Shown here one piece after another: positions 44,962-53,660 of a stretch of 64,000 bases of DNA. The first letter of the stretch is position 1. Every line of letters starts with the position of its first letter. The notes under the pieces were generated by a model. The model did not search any database, was not told the DNA's origin, and saw only the letters and a program-made list of their open reading frames with translations. This DNA comes from Stenotrophomonas geniculata ATCC 19374 = JCM 13324 (GTDB taxonomy: Bacteria; Pseudomonadota; Gammaproteobacteria; Xanthomonadales; Xanthomonadaceae), in contig NZ_LLXT01000082.1 in NCBI RefSeq assembly GCF_001431625.1, positions 1 through 64,000 on the forward strand, read 5' to 3'. Position numbers and translations under genes: made by a program.

Positions 44962-45882
44962 TTACTGCAGCCGCTCCAGCGCGCTGCGGACCCAGCCCGC
45001 CGCGCCGTCGAGGCTCTGGAATTCCTCCACCGCGCGCACCTCGCAGCACGGATAATCGGACGCGACCATGCGGGCCAAGGCATTGCCCGGGCCCAGCTGC
45101 AGGAACACCCGCGCACCGCGCTCGTAGGCCTGGCGCATCACCTGCGCCCACTCGATGGTCTGCGCCAGTTGCAACGACAGCGTGTGGACCGCCGTTGCGC
45201 GATCCCGCACCGGACGCGCATCGATGCCGGCCAGCAGCGGCAGGCGTGGGCCCTGCAGCGCCGAGGCATCGAGTGCGGCGGCGAACGCTGCGACAGCAGA
45301 GCGGAGCAGCGGCGTATGCGCGGGCACATGCACCGGCAGCGGGCGGATCTCCGCACCCTGCGCGCGAGCGTCATCGGCCAGCGCCTGCAGAGCGGCCTGC
45401 GTGCCGCCGACGATGAAGTGATCTCGGCCGTTGGCGATGGCCACATGTGCGCCGTGTGCATCACACAGCGGCTGCAGGGTATGGCGCTCCAGCCCCAGCA
45501 CGGCCTGCATGCCTGCATCGGCAGGGCTGGCGGCATCCATCAGCCGCGCGCGCTGCGCGGCCAGGCTCAGGCAGGTGCTCGCATCAACGCTGCCGGCAAC
45601 CACATGCGCCGCCAGTTCACCGATGCTGTAGCCGGCCACCAGCACCGGTGCTGGCACTGCTTCGCGAAGTCCCTGCCAGTGCGCGAGGCTGGCTGCACAC
45701 AGCAGGGGCTGAGCGAGTGCATTGCCGAAGCGCGATTCGTCAGCGGCCGCCGCGAACACATCGCGTCCAAGCACTGCGCTGGCAGCCTCCAGTACGTTGT
45801 GCGCGGCAGGCAGATCGCGCACGCGCTCGAACATCGCGGCGTGCTGCGCACCTTGCCCGGGGCAGAGCAGGGCCAGGCTCAT
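44962..45882 (-). CDS. mdcH: malonate decarboxylase subunit epsilon (malonyl-CoA:ACP transacylase)
   Basis: A 306-residue FabD-like acyltransferase. The oxyanion motif is LLCPGQGAQHAAMF at the N-terminus, and the nucleophile serine is in VAGYSIGELAAHVVAG near residue 86; the partner histidine is in PVHVPAHTPLL. It primes the decarboxylase by moving malonyl from malonyl-CoA to the prosthetic group on MdcC. It overlaps mdcB by four bases. The order in the operon and the family leave little doubt. Confidence 0.93.
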   Translation of the reverse strand: MSLALLCPGQGAQHAAMFERVRDLPAAHNVLEAASAVLGRDVFAAAADESRFGNALAQPLLCAASLAHWQGLREAVPAPVLVAGYSIGELAAHVVAGSVDASTCLSLAAQRARLMDAASPADAGMQAVLGLERHTLQPLCDAHGAHVAIANGRDHFIVGGTQAALQALADDARAQGAEIRPLPVHVPAHTPLLRSAVAAFAAALDASALQGPRLPLLAGIDARPVRDRATAVHTLSLQLAQTIEWAQVMRQAYERGARVFLQLGPGNALARMVASDYPCCEVRAVEEFQSLDGAAGWVRSALERLQ

Positions 45883-46736
45883 GCGCCCTCCTGCTGCAGC
45901 AGGAACCAGCTGCAGGCCAGTAGGTCGGCGCTGCCACCCGGGCTCAGGCGGCGCGCGACGAAGCCCTCGCCGATGTCGTGCAGGTGTGCCTGCCAGCCGG
46001 GTACGAAGGTACCGCCGTCCCGCAGAAAACGGCGCGCCTGCCGCTGGGCCCAGCGCAGGCCGTCGGCGCCGCCACGGTGCAGCAGGTTGAGGTCATCCAC
46101 GCACGCGATCAGCTGCATCAGGGTCTGGCACATCGCGGCCTCGCGTGGCAGGCCGCTGGCCAGTGCGTGGCGCAGGGTAGGCAGTGCCACGTCGCGCAGC
46201 AGCGGGTAGCCGGTGGCCGCCTGTTCGCGCACACCTTGCACGCCGTGCCGCGCGCGCGCGCGCTGGCCAGGGCTGTTCGCATCCAGAGGTGCGCCGGCGA
46301 GCTCGGCAGCCCAACGGCGCACTTCCTGGCAGACCTGCTCACCCGTGGCGGCATGGCCCAGGTGGGAGCGACAGGCCGCGGCGGCCGCCACCAGCAGGCC
46401 GAGACTGAAGACCGCGCCACGGTGGGTATTGATGCCGGCGGTCGCGCGCTGCATCGCGGTTTCGGCGGCGATGCCACACCGGCGCAAGGCGTCGAAGTCC
46501 GCCCCGGCTGCACCGAGGTATGCCACGGCGGTGAAATAGTGGCGCAGCGCGAACAGGCTGCGCAGGAACGTGCCGGCGTCCATGTCGTGATGGCTGCCGG
46601 TGTCGAAGGGTGTGACCAGTCCGGGCTTGGGCGCCAGCGCCAGCTCCGCATGCAGGCTGGCGACGGCGAGGCGCCCCAGACGCGCGGTGTCCACGGCAGC
46701 TGCCGGCCTGACCGCCGGTTGCACGACGGCGTTCAT
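45879..46736 (-). CDS. mdcB: triphosphoribosyl-dephospho-CoA synthase
   Basis: A 285-residue CitG-like enzyme that makes 2'-(5''-triphosphoribosyl)-3'-dephospho-CoA from ATP and dephospho-CoA, the precursor of the prosthetic group of MdcC. Motifs are SLHAELALAPKPGLVTPFDTGSHHDMD and AGINTHRGAVFSLGLL. The ATG at 46736 overlaps the end of mdcG (ATGA). The frame is open far upstream, but that part is a shadow of mdcG. Confidence 0.93.
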   Translation of the reverse strand: MNAVVQPAVRPAAAVDTARLGRLAVASLHAELALAPKPGLVTPFDTGSHHDMDAGTFLRSLFALRHYFTAVAYLGAAGADFDALRRCGIAAETAMQRATAGINTHRGAVFSLGLLVAAAAACRSHLGHAATGEQVCQEVRRWAAELAGAPLDANSPGQRARARHGVQGVREQAATGYPLLRDVALPTLRHALASGLPREAAMCQTLMQLIACVDDLNLLHRGGADGLRWAQRQARRFLRDGGTFVPGWQAHLHDIGEGFVARRLSPGGSADLLACSWFLLQQEGA

Positions 46737-47374
46737 GCGCTCACCCCGGCGGAGGCGAACAATGCCTCGCGTGGTTCCAGTGCGGCACCATCGAGGCGCT
46801 TGACCAGTACCTCGCGGCTGCGTCCGGCGTACTCGCGCCAGTTCACGGCGGCGTCGCCGCCCAGGCACAGCTCGCCATCGACCCGCCGGTCGTGTTCGGC
46901 TTCCCATGCCTGCAGCCGTGCAGCCAGGGCATCGGCCTGCGCGGTGGTGTCGATCGGCCACAGCAGATCGACGTCCGAGCGCGCGTGCACATAGCGCAGG
47001 CCAGTGAGGTGCTGCCACGCGAAGGCACCGATTACGCGCGCCCCAGCGATGTTCTGCAGCACTTCAAGGGGCCGCTGCCAGTCCTGTGGAACGTCGCCTT
47101 CCAGCACCGTCTGAAGTGTCGGCGGCGGCGCGGTGCGCAGCACATCGTGTGCTGGTACGCGCAGGGCCAGGCGCAGTTTGCCCTCGACGGGCGGTAGCGG
47201 CACGCCCAGACGCAGGCGGGGGTCCGCATCATCGGCGGCACGTCGCGCGACGATGGCCGGCCGGCCCTGCGCAAACCAATCGGCCAAGCGCGACTCATGC
47301 GCGGCAATGTCCGCCTGCCAGCCGGCGTGCGCTGACAGCCAGACCAGCGTATGGCGGGGCAGCCGCTCAGGCAT
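46733..47374 (-). CDS. mdcG: malonate decarboxylase holo-ACP synthase (phosphoribosyl-dephospho-CoA transferase)
   Basis: A 213-residue nucleotidyltransferase that attaches the prosthetic group to the serine of MdcC. Motifs are HTLVWLSAHAGW at the start, VIGAFAWQHLTGLRYVHARSDVDLLW, which includes the DVD-type acidic pair, and ELCLGGDAAVNWREYA. It overlaps mdcE by eight bases and mdcB by four. Standard MdcG length. Confidence 0.92.
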   Translation of the reverse strand: MPERLPRHTLVWLSAHAGWQADIAAHESRLADWFAQGRPAIVARRAADDADPRLRLGVPLPPVEGKLRLALRVPAHDVLRTAPPPTLQTVLEGDVPQDWQRPLEVLQNIAGARVIGAFAWQHLTGLRYVHARSDVDLLWPIDTTAQADALAARLQAWEAEHDRRVDGELCLGGDAAVNWREYAGRSREVLVKRLDGAALEPREALFASAGVSA

Positions 47375-48077
47375 CGCCCTGGCTCACGGCAGCAGCCACG
47401 CGTGCGGCCAGCATGCGCCCGCCACGTTCGGCTCCGCGCACGGCGCGGCGGTCGCCATCGGCGGGCGTGCGCAGTGCCTGCAGCAGGTGGGCGGCCAGGT
47501 TGCCGTTCCAGATCGAGTCCACCGCACCCATCGCTACGTAGTTTTCCACGCCCGGTGCGAACACCGGTGAGGTCTGGCTGAGCGACTGCAGCTTCTCCAG
47601 CGGCTGCTTGGTCACCCGTGCCATCGCGCGCAGGTCCATCACCCGCACCTGTGCATCGGGCAGGGCGTGGATGTGGTCGGCCATCAGACCGAATGAGAGG
47701 AAGCCGCCACTGACGGATTCACCGTAGACCAGCGTGACCAGTTGCGCACCACGGCGGCGTGCCAGATCGAGCGTCTGCGCGAGATGCGCAAAGTAACCAT
47801 TGATGCCAAGCAGTTCGTCGCGCCGCGCCAGGCGCTGGCCGGCGGTATCCACCAGCATCACGATCGGCCGCTGAGGATGTACGCGGGTGCTGGCCAGCAC
47901 CATCCCGGCCAGTGCCAGTGCGTGGTCCACGCCGACTTCGAGTTTGTCGGCGGTACCGATCACGGTCACCTCGCCGTCCTCGGTGGTAGCGCTGCCGGTC
48001 AGCACCGAATCGTTCACCGCAATCGCATGCCCCTGCGGGAACAGGGCATCGAGCAGGCTCTGCAGTTGCATGCTCAT
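47367..48077 (-). CDS. mdcE: malonate decarboxylase subunit gamma
   Basis: A 236-residue carboxyltransferase-like subunit that, with MdcD, decarboxylates malonyl-S-ACP to acetyl-S-ACP. Crotonase-type segments include RPIVMLVDTAGQRLARRDELLGING and LVTLVYGESVSGGFLSFGLMAD. It overlaps mdcD by four bases (ATGA), in line with 1:1 complex formation. Confidence 0.93.
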   Translation of the reverse strand: MSMQLQSLLDALFPQGHAIAVNDSVLTGSATTEDGEVTVIGTADKLEVGVDHALALAGMVLASTRVHPQRPIVMLVDTAGQRLARRDELLGINGYFAHLAQTLDLARRRGAQLVTLVYGESVSGGFLSFGLMADHIHALPDAQVRVMDLRAMARVTKQPLEKLQSLSQTSPVFAPGVENYVAMGAVDSIWNGNLAAHLLQALRTPADGDRRAVRGAERGGRMLAARVAAAVSQGDA

Positions 48078-48982
48078 GGCAGGCTCCGGTCGGCGGTGGC
48101 GATGAGGAACTCATCGGTGTCGAGCAGTGGCAGGCGTTCGGGGTGGGGAATGCCCAGCCGCGCCCAGATCTCCAGGCCATCGCGGCAATCGCTCCAGGCC
48201 TGCACGCGCGCCTTCAATGCCACATGGCGTTCCTGCAGCGCGGCCAGTGCAGTAACTGGATCGATGCTGCGGGTATCGGGCTGCAGCGCATCGAATGCCG
48301 CATGCGCGAAGGCCTCGATGGCATCGGGTACCAGCACCTGTGCCTGGTCGATCAGGTAGCGGTGCTTGCCACCGGTCACGCGCCAGACCAGTGCGCGGTC
48401 GCGGGAATCGAACTCTTCCACGCCACGCACGGTCTCGATCACTTCCGGCCCGGACAGCGACAGGCGTCCTTCTTCGGACATGATGACCGTGCTGCAGCAG
48501 CGGGCCACGATGCCCATGCCGCCGAAGGCGCCGTTACCGCTGCCGATCAGCGCGATCACCGGCACGCCCGCTGCACGCGCGGCCAGGGTGGCGCGCATGA
48601 TCTCGGAAATGGCGATGAGCCCTGCATTGGCTTCGTGCAGGCGCACGCCGCCGGTGTCGAGCAGGAGCAGCACACCGTCAGGGCGGGTTGCCGCCGCACG
48701 GCGCAGCAGCCCGGTCAACTTGGCGCCATGCACCTCGCCCACGCCGCCGCCCATGAATTCACCCTGCTGTGCGGCCAGCAGCACGCGTCTTCCCTGCAGC
48801 GTGGCTTCGCCGACGACGATGCCATCGTCGAAGGCCGCAGGCTGATCGAGCTGCGCCAGGTGGGGGCTCATCATCCGCCGCGCCGGGCCGAGGAATTCGC
48901 TGAACGAACCCGCGTCGATCAACCCGGCGATGCGCTCGCGCGCATCGGCTTCGTAGTAACTGTGGCGCTGCGTCCGGTTCAT
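48074..48982 (-). CDS. mdcD: malonate decarboxylase subunit beta
   Basis: A 302-residue carboxyltransferase-type subunit. The start SYYEADARERIAGLIDAGSF resembles the acetyl-CoA carboxylase beta fold, and LLLLDTGGVRLHEANAGLIAISEI with GSGNGAFGGMGIVARCC forms the acyl-binding core. It pairs with MdcE. The ATG at 48982 overlaps mdcC by four bases; an open frame upstream is a shadow. Confidence 0.94.
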   Translation of the reverse strand: MNRTQRHSYYEADARERIAGLIDAGSFSEFLGPARRMMSPHLAQLDQPAAFDDGIVVGEATLQGRRVLLAAQQGEFMGGGVGEVHGAKLTGLLRRAAATRPDGVLLLLDTGGVRLHEANAGLIAISEIMRATLAARAAGVPVIALIGSGNGAFGGMGIVARCCSTVIMSEEGRLSLSGPEVIETVRGVEEFDSRDRALVWRVTGGKHRYLIDQAQVLVPDAIEAFAHAAFDALQPDTRSIDPVTALAALQERHVALKARVQAWSDCRDGLEIWARLGIPHPERLPLLDTDEFLIATADRSLP

Positions 48983-49299
48983 CGTGCATCTCCACTGAGC
49001 AGGGTTTCCACGGCCTGGTCCAGTCGCAGGCTGACCACCGCCGGAGTTGCACCCGCATCGTTGATCGAGATGCGTACATCGCGCAGCGGATGACGCTCTG
49101 CGAAGTCGCTGATCACCGCTTGCCACACGTTCCCGAAGCCCTGTGCGGCGGTGATGATGCGTACCGTCATCGCGCCGTCCTGCGCCGCCGGCTCCAGCAG
49201 GATTTCCAGGTTGCCCGAGGCCAGTACGCCGACCAGCACCGCATCGCGCGGAAACTGCACCGCAGTGTGTCCTTCGAATCGATAGTCGAGGGTTTCCAT
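48979..49299 (-). CDS. mdcC: malonate decarboxylase acyl carrier protein (delta subunit)
   Basis: A 106-residue carrier. The prosthetic-group serine is most likely S28 in GVLASGNLEILLEP, which aligns with the modified serine of Klebsiella MdcC. The prosthetic group, phosphoribosyl-dephospho-CoA, is put there by MdcB and MdcG. Ten bases separate it from mdcA and it overlaps mdcD by four. Confidence 0.93.
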   Translation of the reverse strand: METLDYRFEGHTAVQFPRDAVLVGVLASGNLEILLEPAAQDGAMTVRIITAAQGFGNVWQAVISDFAERHPLRDVRISINDAGATPAVVSLRLDQAVETLLSGDAR

Positions 49300-49309
49300 G
49301 CTCAGCCCT

Positions 49310-50953
49310 TTACCAGTTGCGGAAGCGCTTGGGCGGGTCGTACAGTCCGCCGGACCAGCGCACCAGGTCCTTCACCGAACGCGCCGCCAGCAGGTCACGG
49401 CTGGCATCGCGCACAGAGATGCCCAGGTCATCGGGACGGCGGATCACGCCGCGGTCGCGCAGGTTTTCCACCATCGCGCGGTCGCGGCCGAGGCCGACGG
49501 CGGTGTAGCCGGCCACGCCGCGGATCGCCTGCTCGCGTTCTTCCGGCGTGCGGCACAGCAGCAGGTTGGCGATGCCTTCCTCGGTCAGCACGTGGCTGAC
49601 GTCGTCACCATAGATCATCACCGGCGGCAGCGGCATGTCCGCGCGCTCGGCCAGTTCCCAGGCATCAAGACGTTCAACGAAGGCCGGCGCCATGTGCTCG
49701 CGGAAGGTCTCCACCATCTGCACCACCAGCTTGCGCCCGCGCGGCATCTCGCCCGGGCGTGCAGCCTGTTGCCCGGCCTTGATCCAGGCATCGCTGGCGT
49801 GGCGACGACCTCGCGCATCCGAGCCCATGTTCGGTGCACCGCCGAAGCCGGCGATGCGATCGCGGGTGGCGGTGGAGCTGTTGCCCTGCAGGTCGATCTG
49901 CAGTGTGGAACCGATGAACATGTCGCAGGCATACAGGCCGGCGGTCTGTGAGAACGCGCGGTTGGAACGCATCGAGCCATCGGCGCCGGTGAAGAACACA
50001 TCGCCTCGCGCCGCGATGTATTTCTCCATGCCCAGTTCCGAACCGAATGAGTGCACCGACTTCACGAAGCCCGATTCAATGGCCGGAATCAGCGCCGGAT
50101 GCGGGTTCAGTGCCCAGTGCTGGCAGATCTTTTCCTTCAGGCCGAGCGATTCGGCGTAGGTGGGGAGCAGCAGTTCGATGGCCGCCGTATCGAAGCCGAT
50201 GCCATGGTTGAGGCGGTTGACGCCGTACTCGGCGTAGATGCCTTTGATGGCCACCATCGCCATCAACACCTGGATCTCGGAGATCTGCGCCGGGTCGCGG
50301 GTGAACAGTGGTTCGATATGGTTCGGCTTCGGTGCCTGCACCACGAAGTTGACCCAGTCAGCGGGAATGTCGACGCGGGGGAGGGTGTCGACGATTTCGT
50401 TGACCTGGGCAATGACGATGCCGCCACCGAAGGCGGTGGCTTCGACGATCACCGGCGTGTCTTCGGTGTTCGGTCCGGTGTAGAGGTTGCCGTGGCGGTC
50501 TGCGGCCTGCGCGGCGACCAGGGCCACGCGCGGGGTCAGGTCGATGAAGTAGCGGCCGAACAGTTCCAGGTAGGTGTGGATGGCACCGATCTGGATGCGC
50601 CCTTCAGCCACCAGGTTGGCCAGCCGCACCGACTGCGGGCCGGAGAACGAGAAGTCCAGTTTCGAAGCGATACCACGCTCGAATACATCCAGGTGCGAGG
50701 GCAGGGAGAGCACCGACTGCACCATGTGCAGGTCATGCACCCGTGCCGGGTCGAGGTCGGCCAGGGCCTGGGCGAGGAAGTCGGCCTGCTTCTGGTTGTT
50801 GCCCTCCAGGCAGACCTTGTCGCCTGGCTCCAGCAGTGCGTGCAGCAGCTCGCCCACATCGGTGGCGGCGACCTCGCGTCCCCGGGCCCACGGCGCGGCA
50901 CGTTCCAGGCGGGCCTGGCGGCTGCGTTCCAACGTATCCCAGCTCGGGTTCAT
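49310..50953 (-). CDS. mdcA: malonate decarboxylase subunit alpha (acetyl-S-ACP:malonate ACP transferase)
   Basis: A 547-residue CoA-transferase-like subunit that exchanges acetyl for malonyl on the carrier MdcC and frees acetate. Segments include CLEGNNQKQADFLAQALA, SFSGPQSVRLANL, YTGPNTEDTPVIVEATAFGGGIV and GVNRLNHGIGFDTAAIELLLP. It is the first gene of the operon. The ATG at 50953 fits the family start (MNPSWDTLERSRQ). A candidate operator lies 27 bases upstream. Confidence 0.95.
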   Translation of the reverse strand: MNPSWDTLERSRQARLERAAPWARGREVAATDVGELLHALLEPGDKVCLEGNNQKQADFLAQALADLDPARVHDLHMVQSVLSLPSHLDVFERGIASKLDFSFSGPQSVRLANLVAEGRIQIGAIHTYLELFGRYFIDLTPRVALVAAQAADRHGNLYTGPNTEDTPVIVEATAFGGGIVIAQVNEIVDTLPRVDIPADWVNFVVQAPKPNHIEPLFTRDPAQISEIQVLMAMVAIKGIYAEYGVNRLNHGIGFDTAAIELLLPTYAESLGLKEKICQHWALNPHPALIPAIESGFVKSVHSFGSELGMEKYIAARGDVFFTGADGSMRSNRAFSQTAGLYACDMFIGSTLQIDLQGNSSTATRDRIAGFGGAPNMGSDARGRRHASDAWIKAGQQAARPGEMPRGRKLVVQMVETFREHMAPAFVERLDAWELAERADMPLPPVMIYGDDVSHVLTEEGIANLLLCRTPEEREQAIRGVAGYTAVGLGRDRAMVENLRDRGVIRRPDDLGISVRDASRDLLAARSVKDLVRWSGGLYDPPKRFRNW

Positions 50954-50979
50954 CGACCGGCTTCCGATTGGTGTCGATG

Positions 50980-50996
50980 TAATTACGGCATAATTA
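50980..50996. promoter_or_regulatory. inverted repeat TAATTA-N5-TAATTA upstream of mdcA
   Basis: TAATTACGGCATAATTA, 17 bases with both arms equal to the self-complementary TAATTA, in an AT patch 27 bases before the mdcA start. Size and place suit a GntR/FCD operator or the promoter -10 area; the GntR gene at the operon end is the natural candidate to bind it. Confidence 0.5.
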
Positions 50997-51024
50997 TGAA
51001 GAGGGGTGCAACCTGCAGTGCAGC

Positions 51025-51058
51025 AAAAAGAAGGGCCCGCACGAAGGCGGGCCCATTC
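51025..51058 (-). terminator. terminator of the TonB receptor gene
   Basis: On the minus strand, GGGCCCGC, a CTTCGT loop and GCGGGCCC (arms at 51047-51054 and 51033-51040) are followed by TTCTTTTTG. This is a clear rho-independent terminator about 90 bases past the receptor stop codon. Confidence 0.85.
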
Positions 51059-51092
51059 AGGTAGGCCACGACGGTGGGTCGTGGCGGAGGGC

Positions 51093-51113
51093 GTGCCGAC
51101 CAACGGTCGGCAC
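51093..51113. repeat. REP hairpin GTGCCGACC/GGTCGGCAC
   Basis: A perfect nine-base-pair stem with AAC loop. The unit is a type I associate with Stenotrophomonas intergenic DNA. It lies between the receptor stop and the terminator. Confidence 0.65.
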
Positions 51114-51143
51114 CCACCAGGCACCCACCGGTTCGCGGGTGGC

Positions 51144-53336
51144 TCAGAACTTCCAGCGCAGGCTGGCCGACACGAAGCGCGGTTCGCCGTAGTTGTTGTA
51201 GTCCAGATTCGCCCAGTAGGTCTTGTCCAGTGCGTTGCGCACGCTCAGCGTTGCGGTCCAGCTGTCGCTGATGCGGTAGTTGGCATTGAACTGCACCAGC
51301 ATGTAGGCCGGCTGGTTCACCGTGACCGTGCCGCCCAGCGGGTAGGCGATGTTGTAGCCCTGCACCTTGCTCTGCCACTGCAGGCCGCCGCCAACGCTCA
51401 GGCGTTCCAGCGCGCCGCGCAGCTGCAGCTGGGTGTTGAGCTGCAACAGATCCTTCGGCGGATTGGCGTACAGCAGGTCGGTAGCCGCTCGGGTGACCTT
51501 GACGTGGGTGTAGCCGGCATTGACCGTCCAGCCCGGCAGGATCTCGCCGTTGACGTCCATTTCCCAGCCGCGCGCCTTGGTGCCGTTGACGCCGACGTAG
51601 GCGGAGGTGCCATCGCTGAGCGAACCTTCCGGCACGCCCATGTCGCGCACCGCATAGTTGTCCTGCTTGGCCTCGAACACGGCGGCATTGGCGGTCAGGC
51701 GGCCATCCAGCCACTGGGTCTTGATACCTGCTTCCAGGTTCGAACCCTGCACCGGTGCCAGCAGGTTCTCGTTGCGGTCCTTGAAGTTCTGCGGGTTGAA
51801 GATCTCGGTGTAGCTGGCATAGGCCGACACGTTCGGGGTGATGTCGTAGACCAGGCCCACGTACGGGGTGACTTCATCGCTCACCTTGTAGGCGCCGCTG
51901 GTGCCGGTATAGGCGCCTGCGGCGTTGTACGAGCGGCTGAGGGTTTCCCAGCGGCTCAGGCGCGCGCCTGCAATCAGCGACAGCGGATCGGCCAGGCGCA
52001 GACGGGTGGCCAGATAGACGCCACTCTGCGTGGTCTTGGCCACGCGGCGCGCGCCGGTGCGGCGGTAGGTCACCTCGGAGATGTCGCCGTTCCAGTTGTA
52101 CACGTTGGGAATGTAGTAGCAGCGCTCGCCGCCGCAGCGTGCCCAGTCGTTCGGGAAGTTCAGTGCAAGCGTGTTGGTGGTGCCTTCCAGGTCCGACCAC
52201 TGTGCGCCAACGGTGAGGTCGTGCTCGCGGCCGAACAGGTCGAAGCTGCCGGACAGGTAGGCATCGACATTGCGGCGGGTGTCCTTGGAATCACCGGCGG
52301 CGGCACGCAGGTAGATGCCCGAGCCGGTCACCGGGTCCGGGTTGCCGGTGCCGTACAGGCGCACGTTCTGCACGTTGCCACGGGTGTAGGCGGTGTTGAT
52401 CTTCAGCAGCCAGTTGTCACCGAAGCGCTGTTCCAGGTTGGCGAACGCGGTGTTGCTCTCGCGCTTCCAGTAGCTCCACTTCGGCGACAGGTTGGTCGAA
52501 CGCGGCAGGTGGGCGAAGTTGCCCTGGTTGTCGAAGAACGGCACGGTGCCCCAGGTTGAACCGGTGGGATTGTTGTCCTGGCTCTGGTAACCGAGGGTGA
52601 CGGTGGTGCTGTCGGTGACGTCGCCTTCCAGCACCGCCATGCCGGCCATCTTGTTCTCGTCGTAACGGTCGTAATACAGGCCACGATCGGTATAGGCGGC
52701 GACCACGCGGCTGCGGAAACGGCCGTCATCGGTCAGCGGCGCGGTCACGTCCGCCTCCATGCGCCGATAGTCCCAGCTGCCGGCGCTGACCGCGAACGAG
52801 GCATCGAACTCCTTGCCCGGGCGCTTGCGCAGCAGGTTGACCGTGGCCGACGGCACGCCGGCGCCACTGAGCAGGCCGTTGGCGCCGCGGATCACTTCGA
52901 TGCGGTCGTAGAAGGCGGTGTCGTATTCCTGGTTGGTCGAACCGCTGTAGGTCGGGATCCCGTCGACCTGGAAGTCGGTGATGGCAAAGCCACGCGCGTA
53001 GTACAGCGGGCGCTGGGTGTCATAGAAGGACACGCTGACGCCGGTGACGTTGCGCATCACATCGTTGATGCTGAACAGCGATTCGTCCTGCAGGCGCTTG
53101 AGGCTGATCGCAGTGGCCGACTGCGGGGTTTCCTGCAGCGTGATCGGCAGGCGGGTGGTGCTGGATGGCGGAGCGGACTGCTCGGCACGGACGCTGACCC
53201 GGTCCAGGGTCTTGGCATCGGCGGCGCCATCGGCGGCGGCGAACGCGCTGGGCGCGGCCAGCAGGGACAGCGACGAAAGCAGGGCAGCCGGCAGCAGCGC
53301 GCGGCGGGGCAGGCGGTTACGCAGGGTCAGGGACAT
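51144..53336 (-). CDS. TonB-dependent siderophore receptor
   Basis: A 730-residue outer-membrane receptor. Signal peptide to about residue 34 (LLPAALLSSLSLLAAPSAFAA). The plug domain reads PITLQETPQSATAISLKRLQDE, then RGANGLLSGAGVPSATVNLLRKRPGKEF; a 22-strand barrel follows, ending in the aromatic ASLRWKF typical of outer-membrane proteins. No extra N-terminal signalling domain, so it does not directly drive an ECF sigma pathway. It resembles the FhuE/FpvA-type ferric-siderophore receptors. The ATG at 53336 is the family start. A weak Fur-like site lies about 115 bases upstream. The siderophore is unknown. Confidence 0.92.
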   Translation of the reverse strand: MSLTLRNRLPRRALLPAALLSSLSLLAAPSAFAAADGAADAKTLDRVSVRAEQSAPPSSTTRLPITLQETPQSATAISLKRLQDESLFSINDVMRNVTGVSVSFYDTQRPLYYARGFAITDFQVDGIPTYSGSTNQEYDTAFYDRIEVIRGANGLLSGAGVPSATVNLLRKRPGKEFDASFAVSAGSWDYRRMEADVTAPLTDDGRFRSRVVAAYTDRGLYYDRYDENKMAGMAVLEGDVTDSTTVTLGYQSQDNNPTGSTWGTVPFFDNQGNFAHLPRSTNLSPKWSYWKRESNTAFANLEQRFGDNWLLKINTAYTRGNVQNVRLYGTGNPDPVTGSGIYLRAAAGDSKDTRRNVDAYLSGSFDLFGREHDLTVGAQWSDLEGTTNTLALNFPNDWARCGGERCYYIPNVYNWNGDISEVTYRRTGARRVAKTTQSGVYLATRLRLADPLSLIAGARLSRWETLSRSYNAAGAYTGTSGAYKVSDEVTPYVGLVYDITPNVSAYASYTEIFNPQNFKDRNENLLAPVQGSNLEAGIKTQWLDGRLTANAAVFEAKQDNYAVRDMGVPEGSLSDGTSAYVGVNGTKARGWEMDVNGEILPGWTVNAGYTHVKVTRAATDLLYANPPKDLLQLNTQLQLRGALERLSVGGGLQWQSKVQGYNIAYPLGGTVTVNQPAYMLVQFNANYRISDSWTATLSVRNALDKTYWANLDYNNYGEPRFVSASLRWKF

Positions 53337-53450
53337 GGTGGGCTCGAGGCTTGGAAGCGGGGAAGGGCGGCAGCAGTCGTCCAGTACCCGGGGCGGCGGC
53401 TTCGGGCACATCAGGTCCATCTGGGAGGGGCGGTCACTGCGTAGGACGCA

Positions 53451-53469
53451 AATGTAAATAATTCTTAAC
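53451..53469 (-). promoter_or_regulatory. AT-rich promoter patch with weak Fur-box likeness
   Basis: GTTAAGAATTATTTACATT on the minus strand agrees with the 19-bp Fur consensus at about ten positions, which is marginal. It is the only AT-rich stretch before the siderophore receptor, so a promoter is likely here even if Fur binding is unproven. Confidence 0.35.
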
Positions 53470-53525
53470 AACATTACAATTCGCGTCATCGTGCATCGGA
53501 TTTCCGGCACCAGGCATCGCCTTCT

Positions 53526-53585
53526 GTAGAGCCGAGCCCATGCTCGGCTGCTTTTTGCTGGAGCCGAGCATGGGCTCGGCTCTAC
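53526..53585. repeat. SMAG REP dimer, perfect
   Basis: GTAGAGCCGAGCCCATGCTC at the left and its inverted copy ending GGCTCGGCTCTAC at 53585, with about ten bases between. This is the cleanest head-to-tail inverted pair in the window, with both GTAG heads intact. It lies between the receptor promoter and the mqo terminator. Confidence 0.9.
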
Positions 53586-53606
53586 AGCAGGGAGCCGCCC
53601 CAAAAA

Positions 53607-53636
53607 ACGAACGGCCACCCAAAGGTGGCCGTTCGT
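53607..53636 (-). terminator. terminator of mqo
   Basis: ACGAACGGCCACC (53607-53619), loop CAAA, GGTGGCCGTTCGT (53624-53636): thirteen perfect base pairs. On the minus strand the stem is followed by TTTTTTGGGG, 25 bases past the mqo stop. Confidence 0.9.
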
Positions 53637-53660
53637 GTGCGTCGAAAGGAAACGGCGGGC

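Noticed and set aside
43398-45416. A 672-codon open frame antisense to matC and mdcH
   Set aside because: Shadow of two clear genes; the composition is Arg/His/Gln-rich with no domain.
53451-53469. A confident Fur box for the siderophore receptor
   Set aside because: Only about half of the consensus positions match; kept as a weak site only.
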